Below are positions 8,051 to 15,620 of a stretch of DNA of 22,211 nt, in pieces (the stretch's first letter is position 1; each line of letters opens with the position of its first letter). This stretch comes from Desulfobacterales bacterium (lineage in GTDB: Bacteria > Desulfobacterota > Desulfobacteria > Desulfobacterales > SpSt-501), in the NCBI GenBank assembly GCA_025454275.1, contig JALOOS010000020.1, forward strand, positions 1 through 22,211, given 5' to 3'. A model generated the notes under the pieces. The model did no database searches. It saw nothing but the letters and a program-made list of their open reading frames with translations, and was not told where the DNA came from. Position numbers and translations under genes: made by a program.

Positions 8051-8077
8051 GCCTCCTGCCCGGGTCACCGCCCGGGC
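8051..8077 (-). promoter_or_regulatory. Leader hairpin abutting the flgF ribosome-binding site
   Basis: In the flgF 5' leader a perfect 7-bp stem GCCCGGG/CCCGGGC (8058-8064 with 8071-8077, 6-base loop) sits immediately upstream of the AGGAGG ribosome-binding site (about 8052-8057). It could modulate initiation or mRNA stability; no function is shown. Confidence 0.5.
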
Positions 8078-8112
8078 CTCCGATACCGCCGGGCGTGTCA
8101 TGCGCACGATCA

Positions 8113-8128
8113 AGCAAAACCCATACCA
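8113..8128 (-). promoter_or_regulatory. Sigma-54 promoter of flgF operon
   Basis: The minus strand reads TGGTATGGGTTTTGCT, matching the sigma-54 consensus TGGCACG-N4-TTGCW at 10 of 12 defined positions, with the invariant GG and GC at the required spacing. The predicted start is near 8102, giving a leader of about 58 bases to the flgF ATG. The promoter directly follows the terminator of the upstream unit. An enhancer-binding regulator such as FlrC/FlbD would be expected; its site was not identified. Confidence 0.85.
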
Positions 8129-8156
8129 TTAAAAAATATATGTGGTTTCAACATAT
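8129..8156 (-). terminator. Intrinsic terminator after the fliL-to-DUF2802 unit
   Basis: The stem ATATGT/ACATAT (8138-8143 with 8151-8156, 7-base loop) is followed on the minus strand by an A and a run of six T (8131-8136) plus TAA. It begins within a few bases of the preceding stop codon at 8159. The stem is AT-rich and so possibly weak, but it stands out in this GC-rich region. Confidence 0.6.
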
Positions 8157-8158
8157 TC

Positions 8159-8581
8159 TTAGGGTTGATGGCCGGTTTGCGGGCAAAAATTGCCGCCCGC
8201 AACCCTTTGGGAAAGCGGCTGCAGCTTCAGGGCGAGTTCGACTTCACCGCGCGGCAGGTTCAGCCGCTCGGCGATCTGCCGGCAGCCAAGCCCCTCGCGG
8301 GCCAACCGCCGAACCCCGTCGTAACGCCCCCCGGCCGGAGGCACCGGGCCGCCTCCCAGCCGGAAGGGCGGCTCGTCCGGTGCACCGCGATGGCCGTCCG
8401 GGCGACCATCGACCGACGGGGGGAGCGCCGCCTGGAGCTGCGGCGCCGGGGCAGCCGCTGCGGCGGGCAGGGCCGGCCGGCGCCTCTCGCGCAGCCGCCG
8501 CACCACCCCACGCGCCAACAGACTCATGCAGAAAACCACGACCAACCCGTCACGGATCAGATCCCACGGCCAGGTTCCCAT
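8159..8581 (-). CDS. Membrane-anchored DUF2802-like protein with C-terminal HTH
   Basis: A 140-residue protein of uncertain role. ATG 8581 follows a GGAGGG ribosome-binding site; a GTG at 8668 in the same frame is the alternative. An N-terminal hydrophobic segment (LIRDGLVVVFCMSLLARGVV, about residues 8-27) should anchor it in the membrane. A long alanine/proline-rich linker leads to a helix-turn-helix-like end, YDGVRRLAREGLGCRQIAERLNLPRGEVELALKL (about 90-123). This layout of membrane helix, linker and short HTH resembles DUF2802/DUF6115-type proteins found in flagellar and chemotaxis clusters. It is the last gene of its unit, so it may be a motility accessory factor; that is inference from position. 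Confidence 0.6.
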   Translation of the reverse strand: MGTWPWDLIRDGLVVVFCMSLLARGVVRRLRERRRPALPAAAAAPAPQLQAALPPSVDGRPDGHRGAPDEPPFRLGGGPVPPAGGRYDGVRRLAREGLGCRQIAERLNLPRGEVELALKLQPLSQRVAGGNFCPQTGHQP

Positions 8582-8671
8582 CGCAACCCTCCATTCAACC
8601 CACCCGATTCGGCGGCAGGCGCCGCTGGGTGCGCGCAGCCGCGCAGCTCGGGCGGCATCGGCCGCCACCGG

Positions 8672-8926
8672 TCACACGCGGATGTTGATCAGCTTCGGGG
8701 CCGGCGCCCCGGCCGCATCCGGCCGGGGCTCGGCCGGTGGTTCGGTCCCGGGTGCCGCAGCGGACGCCTCCTCCGGCTCCTCCGGCGCCTCGGTTTCCGC
8801 GCCCGGCGGATGCAGGTGCTGATGAAACGTGCGCTCGCGGCCCTGCCGGTCGCTGGCCTTTGCCCGCGTGACCCGCTCGGTCCGAGCCACGGTGGTGATC
8901 GGACGCGGGAAAATCACCGGTTCCAT
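8672..8926 (-). CDS. Small unrecognised protein between fliA and DUF2802 gene
   Basis: An 84-residue ORF with a strong GGAGGAGAGG ribosome-binding site before ATG 8926. The N-terminal half is basic (VIFPRPITTVARTERVTRAKASDRQGRERTFHQHLHPPG). The second half is rich in Ala, Pro and Glu, probably disordered, and ends KLINIRV. I do not recognise a domain. The good ribosome-binding site, the tight position after fliA and the return to ordered sequence at the C-terminus support a real gene. It may be a motility-associated small protein; no function can be given. Confidence 0.6.
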   Translation of the reverse strand: MEPVIFPRPITTVARTERVTRAKASDRQGRERTFHQHLHPPGAETEAPEEPEEASAAAPGTEPPAEPRPDAAGAPAPKLINIRV

Positions 8927-8960
8927 GATCCTCTCCTCCCCGGTTGCCCGCGTGGCGTCC

Positions 8961-8978
8961 CGCCCCCGGCGGGGGGCG
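8961..8978 (-). other. GC-rich hairpin directly after fliA stop
   Basis: A perfect 7-bp stem CGCCCCC/GGGGGCG (8961-8967 with 8972-8978) with a 4-base loop starts next to the fliA stop codon. No T-tract follows, so it is more likely a pause, attenuator or mRNA-stabilising hairpin than a full terminator. Confidence 0.5.
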
Positions 8979-9743
8979 TCAATCGTCTTCCAGCAGTCGC
9001 TCTTTCCGCAGCTTGGTCCGCAGTCGCATGATCGCCTGAGAGTGAATCTGGGACACCCGCGATTCGGTGATCTTCAACACCTCGCCGGCTTCCTTCATGG
9101 TCAGCTCCTCGAGGTAGTAGAGCGAAATGACCAGCCGTTCCTTCTCCGAGAGCTGCTCGATGGCCCGCGCCAGCGCCTGCTTGAGCTCGCGCAGGCGGGT
9201 CTGGGAAAGGGCATCCTCCTCGTTGTGCATGAGGAAGTGGAGCAGCTTCTCCTTCTCATCGCGCGAGGAGACGCCCAGCTCCTCGAAGCTGATAAAGGAG
9301 ATATGGGACATCTGCCGCGTACGGTGCAGATCCTCGATGTCGATACCGAGCTCGGCGGCCACCTCCGCGTCGTCGGCGCGGCGTCCCAGCCGCTGCTCCA
9401 GCCGCTGGCCGGCGAGCTCGAGCTCACGCAGCTTGCGCCGGCCGGAGCGCGACAGGTAGTCGCGCGCGCGCAGCTCGCTCAGCACGGCCCCCTTGATGCG
9501 GAAGATGGCGTAGGTCATGAACTTGTTGTCCCGCTTGGGATCGTAGCGGTCGACGGCCTGAATCAACCCGATCACGCCGACGTTCATCAGGTCTTCGACG
9601 TCGACGCTCGCCGGCAGGTGGGCGGCGATGCGCTGAACGATCCGCTTGACGTAGGGCAGGTAGTCTTGAATCAGCTGCTCGCGGAAAGCGGATCGTTTCT
9701 TGACCGCACCCCGCGGCCGGGCGGTTGCCAGTTGCATCTGCAT
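8979..9743 (-). CDS. fliA: RNA polymerase sigma factor for flagellar operon, sigma-28 (FliA)
   Basis: Sigma-28 that directs RNA polymerase to late flagellar and chemotaxis promoters. It is 254 residues from ATG 9743 (GGGAGAAG ribosome-binding site; codon 3 is also ATG). Region 2 is DYLPYVKRIVQRIAAHLPASVDVEDLMNVGVIGLIQAVDRYDPKRDNKFMTYAIFRIKGAVLSELR (28-92). Region 3 covers about 110-150. The region 4 helix-turn-helix is LTMKEAGEVLKITESRVSQIHSQAIMRLR (about 214-242). It lies 32 bases after flhG, near the end of the sigma-54-driven fliL unit, which makes the sigma cascade self-contained here. A matching target promoter stands before flgN. No flgM is seen in the window. Confidence 0.97.
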   Translation of the reverse strand: MQMQLATARPRGAVKKRSAFREQLIQDYLPYVKRIVQRIAAHLPASVDVEDLMNVGVIGLIQAVDRYDPKRDNKFMTYAIFRIKGAVLSELRARDYLSRSGRRKLRELELAGQRLEQRLGRRADDAEVAAELGIDIEDLHRTRQMSHISFISFEELGVSSRDEKEKLLHFLMHNEEDALSQTRLRELKQALARAIEQLSEKERLVISLYYLEELTMKEAGEVLKITESRVSQIHSQAIMRLRTKLRKERLLEDD

Positions 9744-9775
9744 GGTCTTCTCCCGACAGATCGGCAATCCCTCCC

Positions 9776-10708
9776 CTACTGGGGAGTGGTACGTACCAGG
9801 TGGTGCCAGAACAAATTGGTGTTGCCCTTGGGCCGGCTGGCCGGCGAGGCCTTCACCATCCGCTCGGCGAGCTGGGTGAAGCAGCGGCTGGCCCGGGACG
9901 CCGGATACAGATCGCAGACCAGGCGCTGGTGCTTTACGCCGCGGGTGACCTTCTCGTCGCGCAGGACGCAGCCCAGGTAGTCGACGTGGATGTCGAGGAA
10001 ACGTTCGGTGACGAGCTCGAGCTGCCGGAACACATCCTCGCCCTCGCGCGGGCTTCCGGCCATGTTGACCAGGAGCTGGCAGCACTTTTCGGCATAGCGC
10101 AGCGAGAGCACCTTCATCAGCGCATAGGCATCGGTGATGGCCGTGGGCTCCGGCGACACGACCACGACGATCTCGTGGGCGGAGACGTTGAAATCCATGA
10201 CGTCGGTCGAAATGCCGGCGGCCGTGTCGATCAATAGGATGTCGACGTCGTCGATCAGCCGGTCGAGGTCGGTCAGAAAGCGCATTTTCTGCTCGTGCGT
10301 CAGCTGGGTCAGCTCCTGGATCCCGGAGGAGGCCGGCAGGATTTTCATCTCTCCGGGCCCCTCCACCAGAATGTCGGCCAGGCGCTTTTCGCCGTGGATG
10401 ACATGCGAGATGTTGAACTTGGGTGCGATGCCGAGCAGGACATCCAGGTTGCCCAGTCCCAGGTCCGCGTCCAGGATGAGCACTTTCCGGCCGAGGTGGC
10501 TGAAGGCAAAACCCAGGTTGGCGACGATGTTGGTCTTGCCGACCCCTCCCTTGCCGCTGGTGATCGCGATCACGCGCGTGTGCGGCTTGCGCCGGTGGTG
10601 GCCGTCGTCGCCGGCATGCGCCGGCCCGGATCGCGGGAGGGGGATCACTTTTCGGGTCGTGCTGGAACCGGTCATCGTCTCAGAGCCTCTGCTGCGATCG
10701 TCGGTCAT
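9776..10708 (-). CDS. flhG: Flagellar number regulator FlhG (FleN/YlxH), MinD-like ATPase
   Basis: MinD/ParA-type ATPase that restricts flagellar number and works with FlhF. It is 310 residues. The deviant Walker A motif GKGGVGKT is at 52-59, the A' segment LILDADLGLGNLDVLLG at 77-93, and LLIDTAAGIS is the Walker B-like region. Its ATG overlaps the flhF stop by four bases (ATGA), so the two are translationally coupled. An in-frame ATG at 10675 would remove the first 11 residues. The C-terminus (ERMVKASPASRPKGNTNLFWHHLVRTTPQ) fits an FlhG amphipathic tail only loosely. Confidence 0.95.
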   Translation of the reverse strand: MTDDRSRGSETMTGSSTTRKVIPLPRSGPAHAGDDGHHRRKPHTRVIAITSGKGGVGKTNIVANLGFAFSHLGRKVLILDADLGLGNLDVLLGIAPKFNISHVIHGEKRLADILVEGPGEMKILPASSGIQELTQLTHEQKMRFLTDLDRLIDDVDILLIDTAAGISTDVMDFNVSAHEIVVVVSPEPTAITDAYALMKVLSLRYAEKCCQLLVNMAGSPREGEDVFRQLELVTERFLDIHVDYLGCVLRDEKVTRGVKHQRLVCDLYPASRASRCFTQLAERMVKASPASRPKGNTNLFWHHLVRTTPQ

Positions 10709-12075
10709 TGCAGGGCCGCCCGGCGGCGGTCGGACGCGCCGACGGCCGGCGCAAGGGCATCGGTCTGCGCCTTTTCCGGGCTGCAGCTGCGACAGGGGAG
10801 AAAATGCTGCGCTGCGGCCTCGGCCGGTGCGTCGAAGCGGATCAGGTTATCGGATTTGATTTTGCGCGCCCACCGGCACTCCGGCCGGTGATAGAGATCC
10901 GAGTTGCGGTTCGCCACGAGCCGCCCGGTGCCGGGCCCGAACCCCGCGGGCGTCCGTGGAGCGAACTTCGGAGCGGCCTCCGCCGGGGGCAGCAGCCGCT
11001 CCAGTATCATCGGGAGGGGGTCGGCGGAGAAGTCTTCCGGGATGCGCGGGCCGCAAGAGACCCAGGCGATCGGCAGACGGGTCCGGACGGAGAGGTTGAT
11101 CGCCGGGCCCCAGACATCGGTTTCATCCAGGCGGGTGAGAACAAAGCCGCTCAACGCTGTCGTTCGCCAGCGCGCGGCGATGCGTTCCAGATCCCGTTCC
11201 CTGCCGTTCAGCCCGAGCGTCAGATACCGCTCCACTCCCGGCACGGCGGACAGGATCCGCTCGATCTCCGCGCACCGGTCCTCTTCGCCCGGGCTCACCC
11301 CCGGCGTGTCGACGATCAGGGTGCCTTCAGAGCCATGCCGGTTCAGCGCATCGCCGGCCTCGGCGGGCGACCCGGCGAAGGCAAGCGGAATCCCCAGGAT
11401 GTCGGCGTACACCTGCAGCTGCGCCATGGCGCCGATACGCCGGTCATCGAGGGTCAGGAGTGCGGCGGGTCGGCCCCGTCCGATAAGTCCGGCAGCAAGC
11501 TTGATCGCAACCGTGGTCTTGCCCACGCCCGCCCCCCCCAGCAACGCAATCGCTCGCGGCGGATCGCTCTCCGGCCGGCGGCGCAGCCCCTGGGACTCAA
11601 GGCGCAGCAGCAGCTCTTCGCAAGGGTCCTCCCCGGGGCGTTGCGCCAGATGCGCGATGATCTGCCCGGCGAGCTCCCCCTCCACCTCCTGGGCCAGCAG
11701 GTGCGCGTGCCTCCCGGCCGTGGGTGCGCTCGCCGCCCCCGCCTGCAACGGACCTTCTGTTTCCGGCCGGCGCCGGAAGGCAAGCTGTTTGAAGCCCTGG
11801 TTCAAGGAGCGCAGGAGCCCCCCCCCGCTGCCTTTCGAGGCCGGGGCGGCGGCGGGAACCGGCGCAACCGGCCGCTCGAGCCGGCCCAGGTCGATGCCTC
11901 CGGTGCCGTCCCGGGCGGCCGTCACCTCGACCCCCGCCGGCCGCAGGGGCCCGAAAATCCCACGGGAGGATCGCAGGCTGCGGGCCGAGAGAATGACGGC
12001 ATCCGGCCCGAACTCCGCCTTTACCATCTGGAGGGCGAGCGTCATCGTTTTGGCTTCAAAGCGCTTAATCTGCAT
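10705..12075 (-). CDS. flhF: Flagellar SRP-type GTPase FlhF with Ada-like C-terminal extension
   Basis: Signal-recognition-type GTPase that places the flagellum at the pole. It is 456 residues. The N-terminal B-like region starts MQIKRFEAKTMTLALQMVKAEFGPDAVILSAR. The NG domain has its P-loop GGAGVGKTT at 180-188, DDRRIGAMAQL, DTPG at 256-259 and TRLDE at 314-318. Normal FlhF ends shortly after the G domain, near residue 365. Here an extra tail contains VANRNSDLYHRPECRWARKI, then CRSC, giving His396, Cys400, Cys428 and Cys431. This spacing resembles the zinc-binding domain of Ada-type proteins. ATG 12075 overlaps the flhA end by 11 bases, with GGAG as ribosome-binding site. Confidence 0.95.
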   Translation of the reverse strand: MQIKRFEAKTMTLALQMVKAEFGPDAVILSARSLRSSRGIFGPLRPAGVEVTAARDGTGGIDLGRLERPVAPVPAAAPASKGSGGGLLRSLNQGFKQLAFRRRPETEGPLQAGAASAPTAGRHAHLLAQEVEGELAGQIIAHLAQRPGEDPCEELLLRLESQGLRRRPESDPPRAIALLGGAGVGKTTVAIKLAAGLIGRGRPAALLTLDDRRIGAMAQLQVYADILGIPLAFAGSPAEAGDALNRHGSEGTLIVDTPGVSPGEEDRCAEIERILSAVPGVERYLTLGLNGRERDLERIAARWRTTALSGFVLTRLDETDVWGPAINLSVRTRLPIAWVSCGPRIPEDFSADPLPMILERLLPPAEAAPKFAPRTPAGFGPGTGRLVANRNSDLYHRPECRWARKIKSDNLIRFDAPAEAAAQHFLPCRSCSPEKAQTDALAPAVGASDRRRAALQ

Positions 12076-14167
12076 CGGAGAGCTCCACGGACCCCATCGA
12101 GCGGATATCCACCTGGCTCAGCACCTCATCGTAGGAGAGCACACTCACGTTGGGGATGAACCGATCCGTCAACTTTTTGAAGGCCGCGCGCACGCCGGCC
12201 GAACAGATTGCGACCGCCGACACGTTCATGGCCGCACACCGTTCCAGGTGGCGGGCGAGGTTCTGCATGATGCGGTTGGCCGCCGCCGGATCGAGCGCCA
12301 GGATGCGTCCGTGCTCCCCCTTCTGCAGCGCGTCGGACAGGGCGGCTTCGACGCCGTGGCTCAGGGTGATCACCGCCAGTGAGCCGTCCGGCCCCGCGTG
12401 CATTCGGGTCAGCGTGCGCGCGAGCGCCCGGCGCACGTGCTCGCAGAGGGCGTCGGGGTCCTTGGTGTGCGGGGCCCAATCGCCCAGGGTCTCCAGAATC
12501 GCCAGCAGGTCGCGGATCGGCACCTGCTCGCGCAGCAGCTGCTGGAGCACCCGCACCACCAGGCCGAGCGGGACCAGGTTCGGCACCAGCTCGTCGACCA
12601 CCTTGGGGTGAGTCTGCTTCAGGTGATCGAGCATCTGCTGGACCTCCTGGCGGCCGATCAGCTCGTGCGCGTGGCGGCGGATGACCTCCGAGAGGTGGGT
12701 CGTCATGATGGTGGCCGTGTCGACCACGGTGAAGCCCCGCGAAAGGGCCGCCTCCTTGCCGCTTTCCCGGATCCAGGTCGCCGGCAGGCCGTAGGTCGGC
12801 TCGCGCGTGGGGACCCCCTCGAGGGTGCCTTCGGCGCCGCCCGGGTTCATGGCCAGGAAATAGCCCGGCATCAGCTCTCCGCGGGCGATCTCGTTGCCTT
12901 TGAGCAGAATGCTGTAGGCGCCCGGGTTGAGCTGCATGTTGTCCTGGATGTGGACCGGGGGGATGATGACCCCGACGTCGAGGGCCATCTGCCGGCGGAT
13001 GGTCTTGATCCGGCCGAGAAGCTCGCCGTTTTGCTCGGCGTCGACGAGCGGGATCAGGGCGTAGCCGACCTCGATCGCCAGGGCGTCGAGCGGGGGCAGC
13101 GCCTCGATGCGCTCGGCGGGCAGGGCTTTTTCCTCGCGCGCGGCCTGCTCCTCCTCGATCCGGGCCGCCTCCCGCCGGGTCTGCCGCAAGGCCAGCGCAA
13201 GCCCGCCGGCCAGGGCAGAGAGCACCAGGAAGGGCAGTGCGGGCAGGCCGGGGATCACCGCAAAGCCGGCCAGGATCACCCCCACCATCGACATCGCCCG
13301 GGGGTGAAAAAAAACCTGGGAGGTGATTTCGGCCCCCAGGCTGGACTCGTTGCCGGCGCGGCTCACGATGATGCCCGCCGCGGTGGAGATGACGAGGGCC
13401 GGGATCTGTGTGACGAGCCCGTCGCCCACGGTCAGGAGGGTGTAGTTCTGGGCGGCGGTCGTGAAATTCAGGTTGCGCTGAAAGACCCCGATGGCCAGAC
13501 CGCCGATCACGTTGACCAGGGTGATGATGATGCCGGCGACGGCGTCCCCGCGCACGAACTTGTTGGCCCCGTCCATGGCGCCGTAGTACTCGGCCTCGCG
13601 CGACAGCTCCTCGCGCCGCGTGCGCGCCTGCTGCTCGTTGATGAAGCCGGCGTTCAAATCGGCGTCGATGCTCATCTGCTTGCCGGGCATGGCGTCCAGC
13701 GTGAACCGTGCCGCCACCTCGGCGATCCGGCCTGCGCCCTTGGTGATGACGGCGAAGTTGATCACCACGAGGATCACGAAGACGATGAAGCCGACGACGT
13801 AGTTGCCGCCGACCACGAAGCTGCCGAAGGCCTTGATCATGCTGCCGGCGGCCGCGACCCCTTCGTGGCCGTTCAGGAGGATGACGCGGGTGGTGGCGAT
13901 GTTGAGCGAGAGGCGGAACAAGGTGCTGAGCAGCAGAATGGACGGAAAGGAGGAGAGCTCGAGCGGCCGCTGGACGTACATGGCCACCAGCAGGATGATC
14001 AGGGAGAAACTGATGCTGAAGGCGAGCAGCATGTCGAGCACGAAGGTGGGCACCGGCATGACCATGAAGAGCAGGATGCACACCACCGCCCCGGCCAGGG
14101 AGAGGTCGCTGTTCTTGGTCAGAAAGGGGATCGCGCCGGCAACCGGCGCGGCCTGGGCGGTGCTCAT
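12065..14167 (-). CDS. flhA: Flagellar type III export gate protein FlhA
   Basis: Core inner-membrane protein of the export gate, 700 residues from ATG 14167. About eight membrane helices fill the first 320 residues (LSLAGAVVCILLFMVMPVPTFVLDMLLAFSISFSLIILLVAMYV onward). The FHIPEP-family cytoplasmic loop DAMPGKQMSIDADLNAGFINEQQARTRREELSREAEYYGAMDGANKFVRGDAVAGIIIT is present, and the large cytoplasmic domain docks chaperone-substrate complexes. Upstream in-frame ATGs at about 14185, 14230 and 14299 would add non-conserved residues; 14167 is chosen by family length and a GGAGG 11 bases upstream, a rather long spacing. It is separated from flhB by 367 bp and overlaps flhF. Confidence 0.96.
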   Translation of the reverse strand: MSTAQAAPVAGAIPFLTKNSDLSLAGAVVCILLFMVMPVPTFVLDMLLAFSISFSLIILLVAMYVQRPLELSSFPSILLLSTLFRLSLNIATTRVILLNGHEGVAAAGSMIKAFGSFVVGGNYVVGFIVFVILVVINFAVITKGAGRIAEVAARFTLDAMPGKQMSIDADLNAGFINEQQARTRREELSREAEYYGAMDGANKFVRGDAVAGIIITLVNVIGGLAIGVFQRNLNFTTAAQNYTLLTVGDGLVTQIPALVISTAAGIIVSRAGNESSLGAEITSQVFFHPRAMSMVGVILAGFAVIPGLPALPFLVLSALAGGLALALRQTRREAARIEEEQAAREEKALPAERIEALPPLDALAIEVGYALIPLVDAEQNGELLGRIKTIRRQMALDVGVIIPPVHIQDNMQLNPGAYSILLKGNEIARGELMPGYFLAMNPGGAEGTLEGVPTREPTYGLPATWIRESGKEAALSRGFTVVDTATIMTTHLSEVIRRHAHELIGRQEVQQMLDHLKQTHPKVVDELVPNLVPLGLVVRVLQQLLREQVPIRDLLAILETLGDWAPHTKDPDALCEHVRRALARTLTRMHAGPDGSLAVITLSHGVEAALSDALQKGEHGRILALDPAAANRIMQNLARHLERCAAMNVSAVAICSAGVRAAFKKLTDRFIPNVSVLSYDEVLSQVDIRSMGSVELSDAD

Positions 14168-14534
14168 GGGTGAGGCATCCTCCATCCGGGCGTTCGGATT
14201 CCCATCGGGAACCCGGGGGTGATTCTGCATTTTCCATGCCGTGCGGCCGGCGCGCCGTGCAACCCCTTGCCGTTCATGCGTTTCCGAATGAACGGCCATA
14301 TGGGCGTGTAGTTAAACAGTCGGAACCATGGCGCCCGAGGGGGCGGCCGCTCGGAGCAGAGGGGTGGCCGGGGGTGTTGATACCGTATCTCGCTGGAACC
14401 GGTTCCCGGAAACGCAGGCCTTGTCGTCCGCTGCCACCGCCGCCTCGAATGGGGGTCTTGCGATGACAATCTTTTGTCGGCGGCGGACGCCGGTCGCATG
14501 ACATCCCTTGTCATCCGCAGGGATGCGACCGCTT
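14168..14534 (-). other. Non-coding gap flhB-flhA with palindromes
   Basis: No gene is supported in this 367-bp stretch. It holds a large palindrome next to the flhB stop (listed separately), a short GACAA/TTGTC hairpin (14465-14478) and a perfect 12-bp palindrome GGAACCGGTTCC (14395-14406). I found no sigma-54 or sigma-28 promoter with correct spacing, so flhA is probably read through from fliL. Confidence 0.6.
14492..14530. repeat. REP-like palindromic element after flhB
   Basis: Arms GGTCGCAT (14492-14499) and ATGCGACC (14523-14530) form an 8-bp outer stem. Inside, ATGACA/TGTCAT (14498-14503 with 14509-14514) offers an alternative hairpin. There is no T-tract. The form resembles dispersed intergenic REP elements; only one full copy is in the window. 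Confidence 0.55.
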
Positions 14535-15608
14535 CTACAGGCTCAGCTTGCCCTTGAGGCGATAGACGTAGGCCAGGACTTCGGCCACGGCGCGGTAGAG
14601 ATCGACCGGGACGTAGTCGCCGAGGTCGGTCATTTTGTAGAGGGCCTGGGCGAGGGGTTTGTTCTCGATGATGGGCACGTTGTGCGCGCGGGCGGTGTCG
14701 CGAATGCGTTCGGCGATATAGTCCGCGCCGATCGCCACCACCTTGGGTGCGGGCATCTCCTCGGGCCGGAACTTCAGGGCCACGGCGAGGTGGGTCGGGT
14801 TGGTGATCACCACATCGGCCGCGGGCACCTCGGCCATCATGCGGTGGTAGGCGGTCTGGCGCTGGAGGCTGCGGATCCGGGCCTTGACGGCGGGGTCGCC
14901 TTCGGACTGCTTGCGCTCGTCCTTGACCTCCTGCTTGGTCATCTTCAGGCTCTGCTCGTACTGCCAGCGCTGGTAGGCGTAGTCCAGGGCGGCGAGCAGG
15001 ATCATCGCCAGGCAGACGTAGAAGATGATCTTGAATGCGGCCTGGTTCAATAAGTGCCACTGGGACATCAGATCGAGACGCACCAGGGCGGGGAAGTCCG
15101 TGAGGTAACCCGAGACCACGGCGGCGGCAATTCCCCCGACAAAGAGAATCTTCAGGACCGACTTCGCCAGCTCGACCAGGGAGCGCAGCGACACAAGGCG
15201 TTTCATCCCGGAGAGGGGGTTCAGCTTGGCGAACTTCGGGGCCAGCGCCTCGGCGTGCATCTCGAACCCGATCTGGGCCACGTTGGCGAGAAAGCCGGCC
15301 ACCAGGAGCGGCAGGAAGATCGGAACGAGTAAAAGGATTACCGTGCGGAAAAGCTCGACGGCCAGGGTGCCGGCATCGGCGATGGTGGCCACCCGCAGGG
15401 AGTGCAGGTTGCGGAAGATCCCGCTGACCAGGGCCAGGCAGCGCTCGAAGAGGCCGGGGCCGGCGAAATGAAACACCGCCAGCACCGTGAGCAGGATGAA
15501 GGCCGAGGGGATCTCGCGGCTCAGCGCCACCTGGCCGCGCTTGCGCGCCTCCTGGCGCCGTTTACCGGTCGCCCTCTCGGTGCGTTCCTGGCCGGAGGTC
15601 TCCGCCAT
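14535..15608 (-). CDS. flhB: Flagellar type III export switch protein FlhB
   Basis: Export-gate protein that switches substrate class from rod/hook to filament. It is 357 residues. The basic N-terminus (ERTERATGKRRQEARKRGQVALSREIPSAF) and four membrane helices (about 32-212) precede a cytoplasmic domain with the autocleavage motif NPTH at 270-273, followed by LAVALKF. The C-terminus (DLGDYVPVDLYRAVAEVLAYVYRLKGKLSL) is complete. A GGAGGGC ribosome-binding site precedes ATG 15608, 12 bases after fliR. Confidence 0.97.
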   Translation of the reverse strand: MAETSGQERTERATGKRRQEARKRGQVALSREIPSAFILLTVLAVFHFAGPGLFERCLALVSGIFRNLHSLRVATIADAGTLAVELFRTVILLLVPIFLPLLVAGFLANVAQIGFEMHAEALAPKFAKLNPLSGMKRLVSLRSLVELAKSVLKILFVGGIAAAVVSGYLTDFPALVRLDLMSQWHLLNQAAFKIIFYVCLAMILLAALDYAYQRWQYEQSLKMTKQEVKDERKQSEGDPAVKARIRSLQRQTAYHRMMAEVPAADVVITNPTHLAVALKFRPEEMPAPKVVAIGADYIAERIRDTARAHNVPIIENKPLAQALYKMTDLGDYVPVDLYRAVAEVLAYVYRLKGKLSL

Positions 15609-15620
15609 GCCCTGCCCTCC

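Noticed and set aside
9745..9775. Sigma-28-like -10 GCCGATCT before fliA
   Set aside because: The -35 region eleven bases away does not match TAAAGTTT.
14258..14272. Sigma-54-like element GGCAAGGGGTTGCA upstream of flhA (minus strand)
   Set aside because: The GG and GC are separated by nine bases instead of ten; sigma-54 promoters do not tolerate this spacing change.
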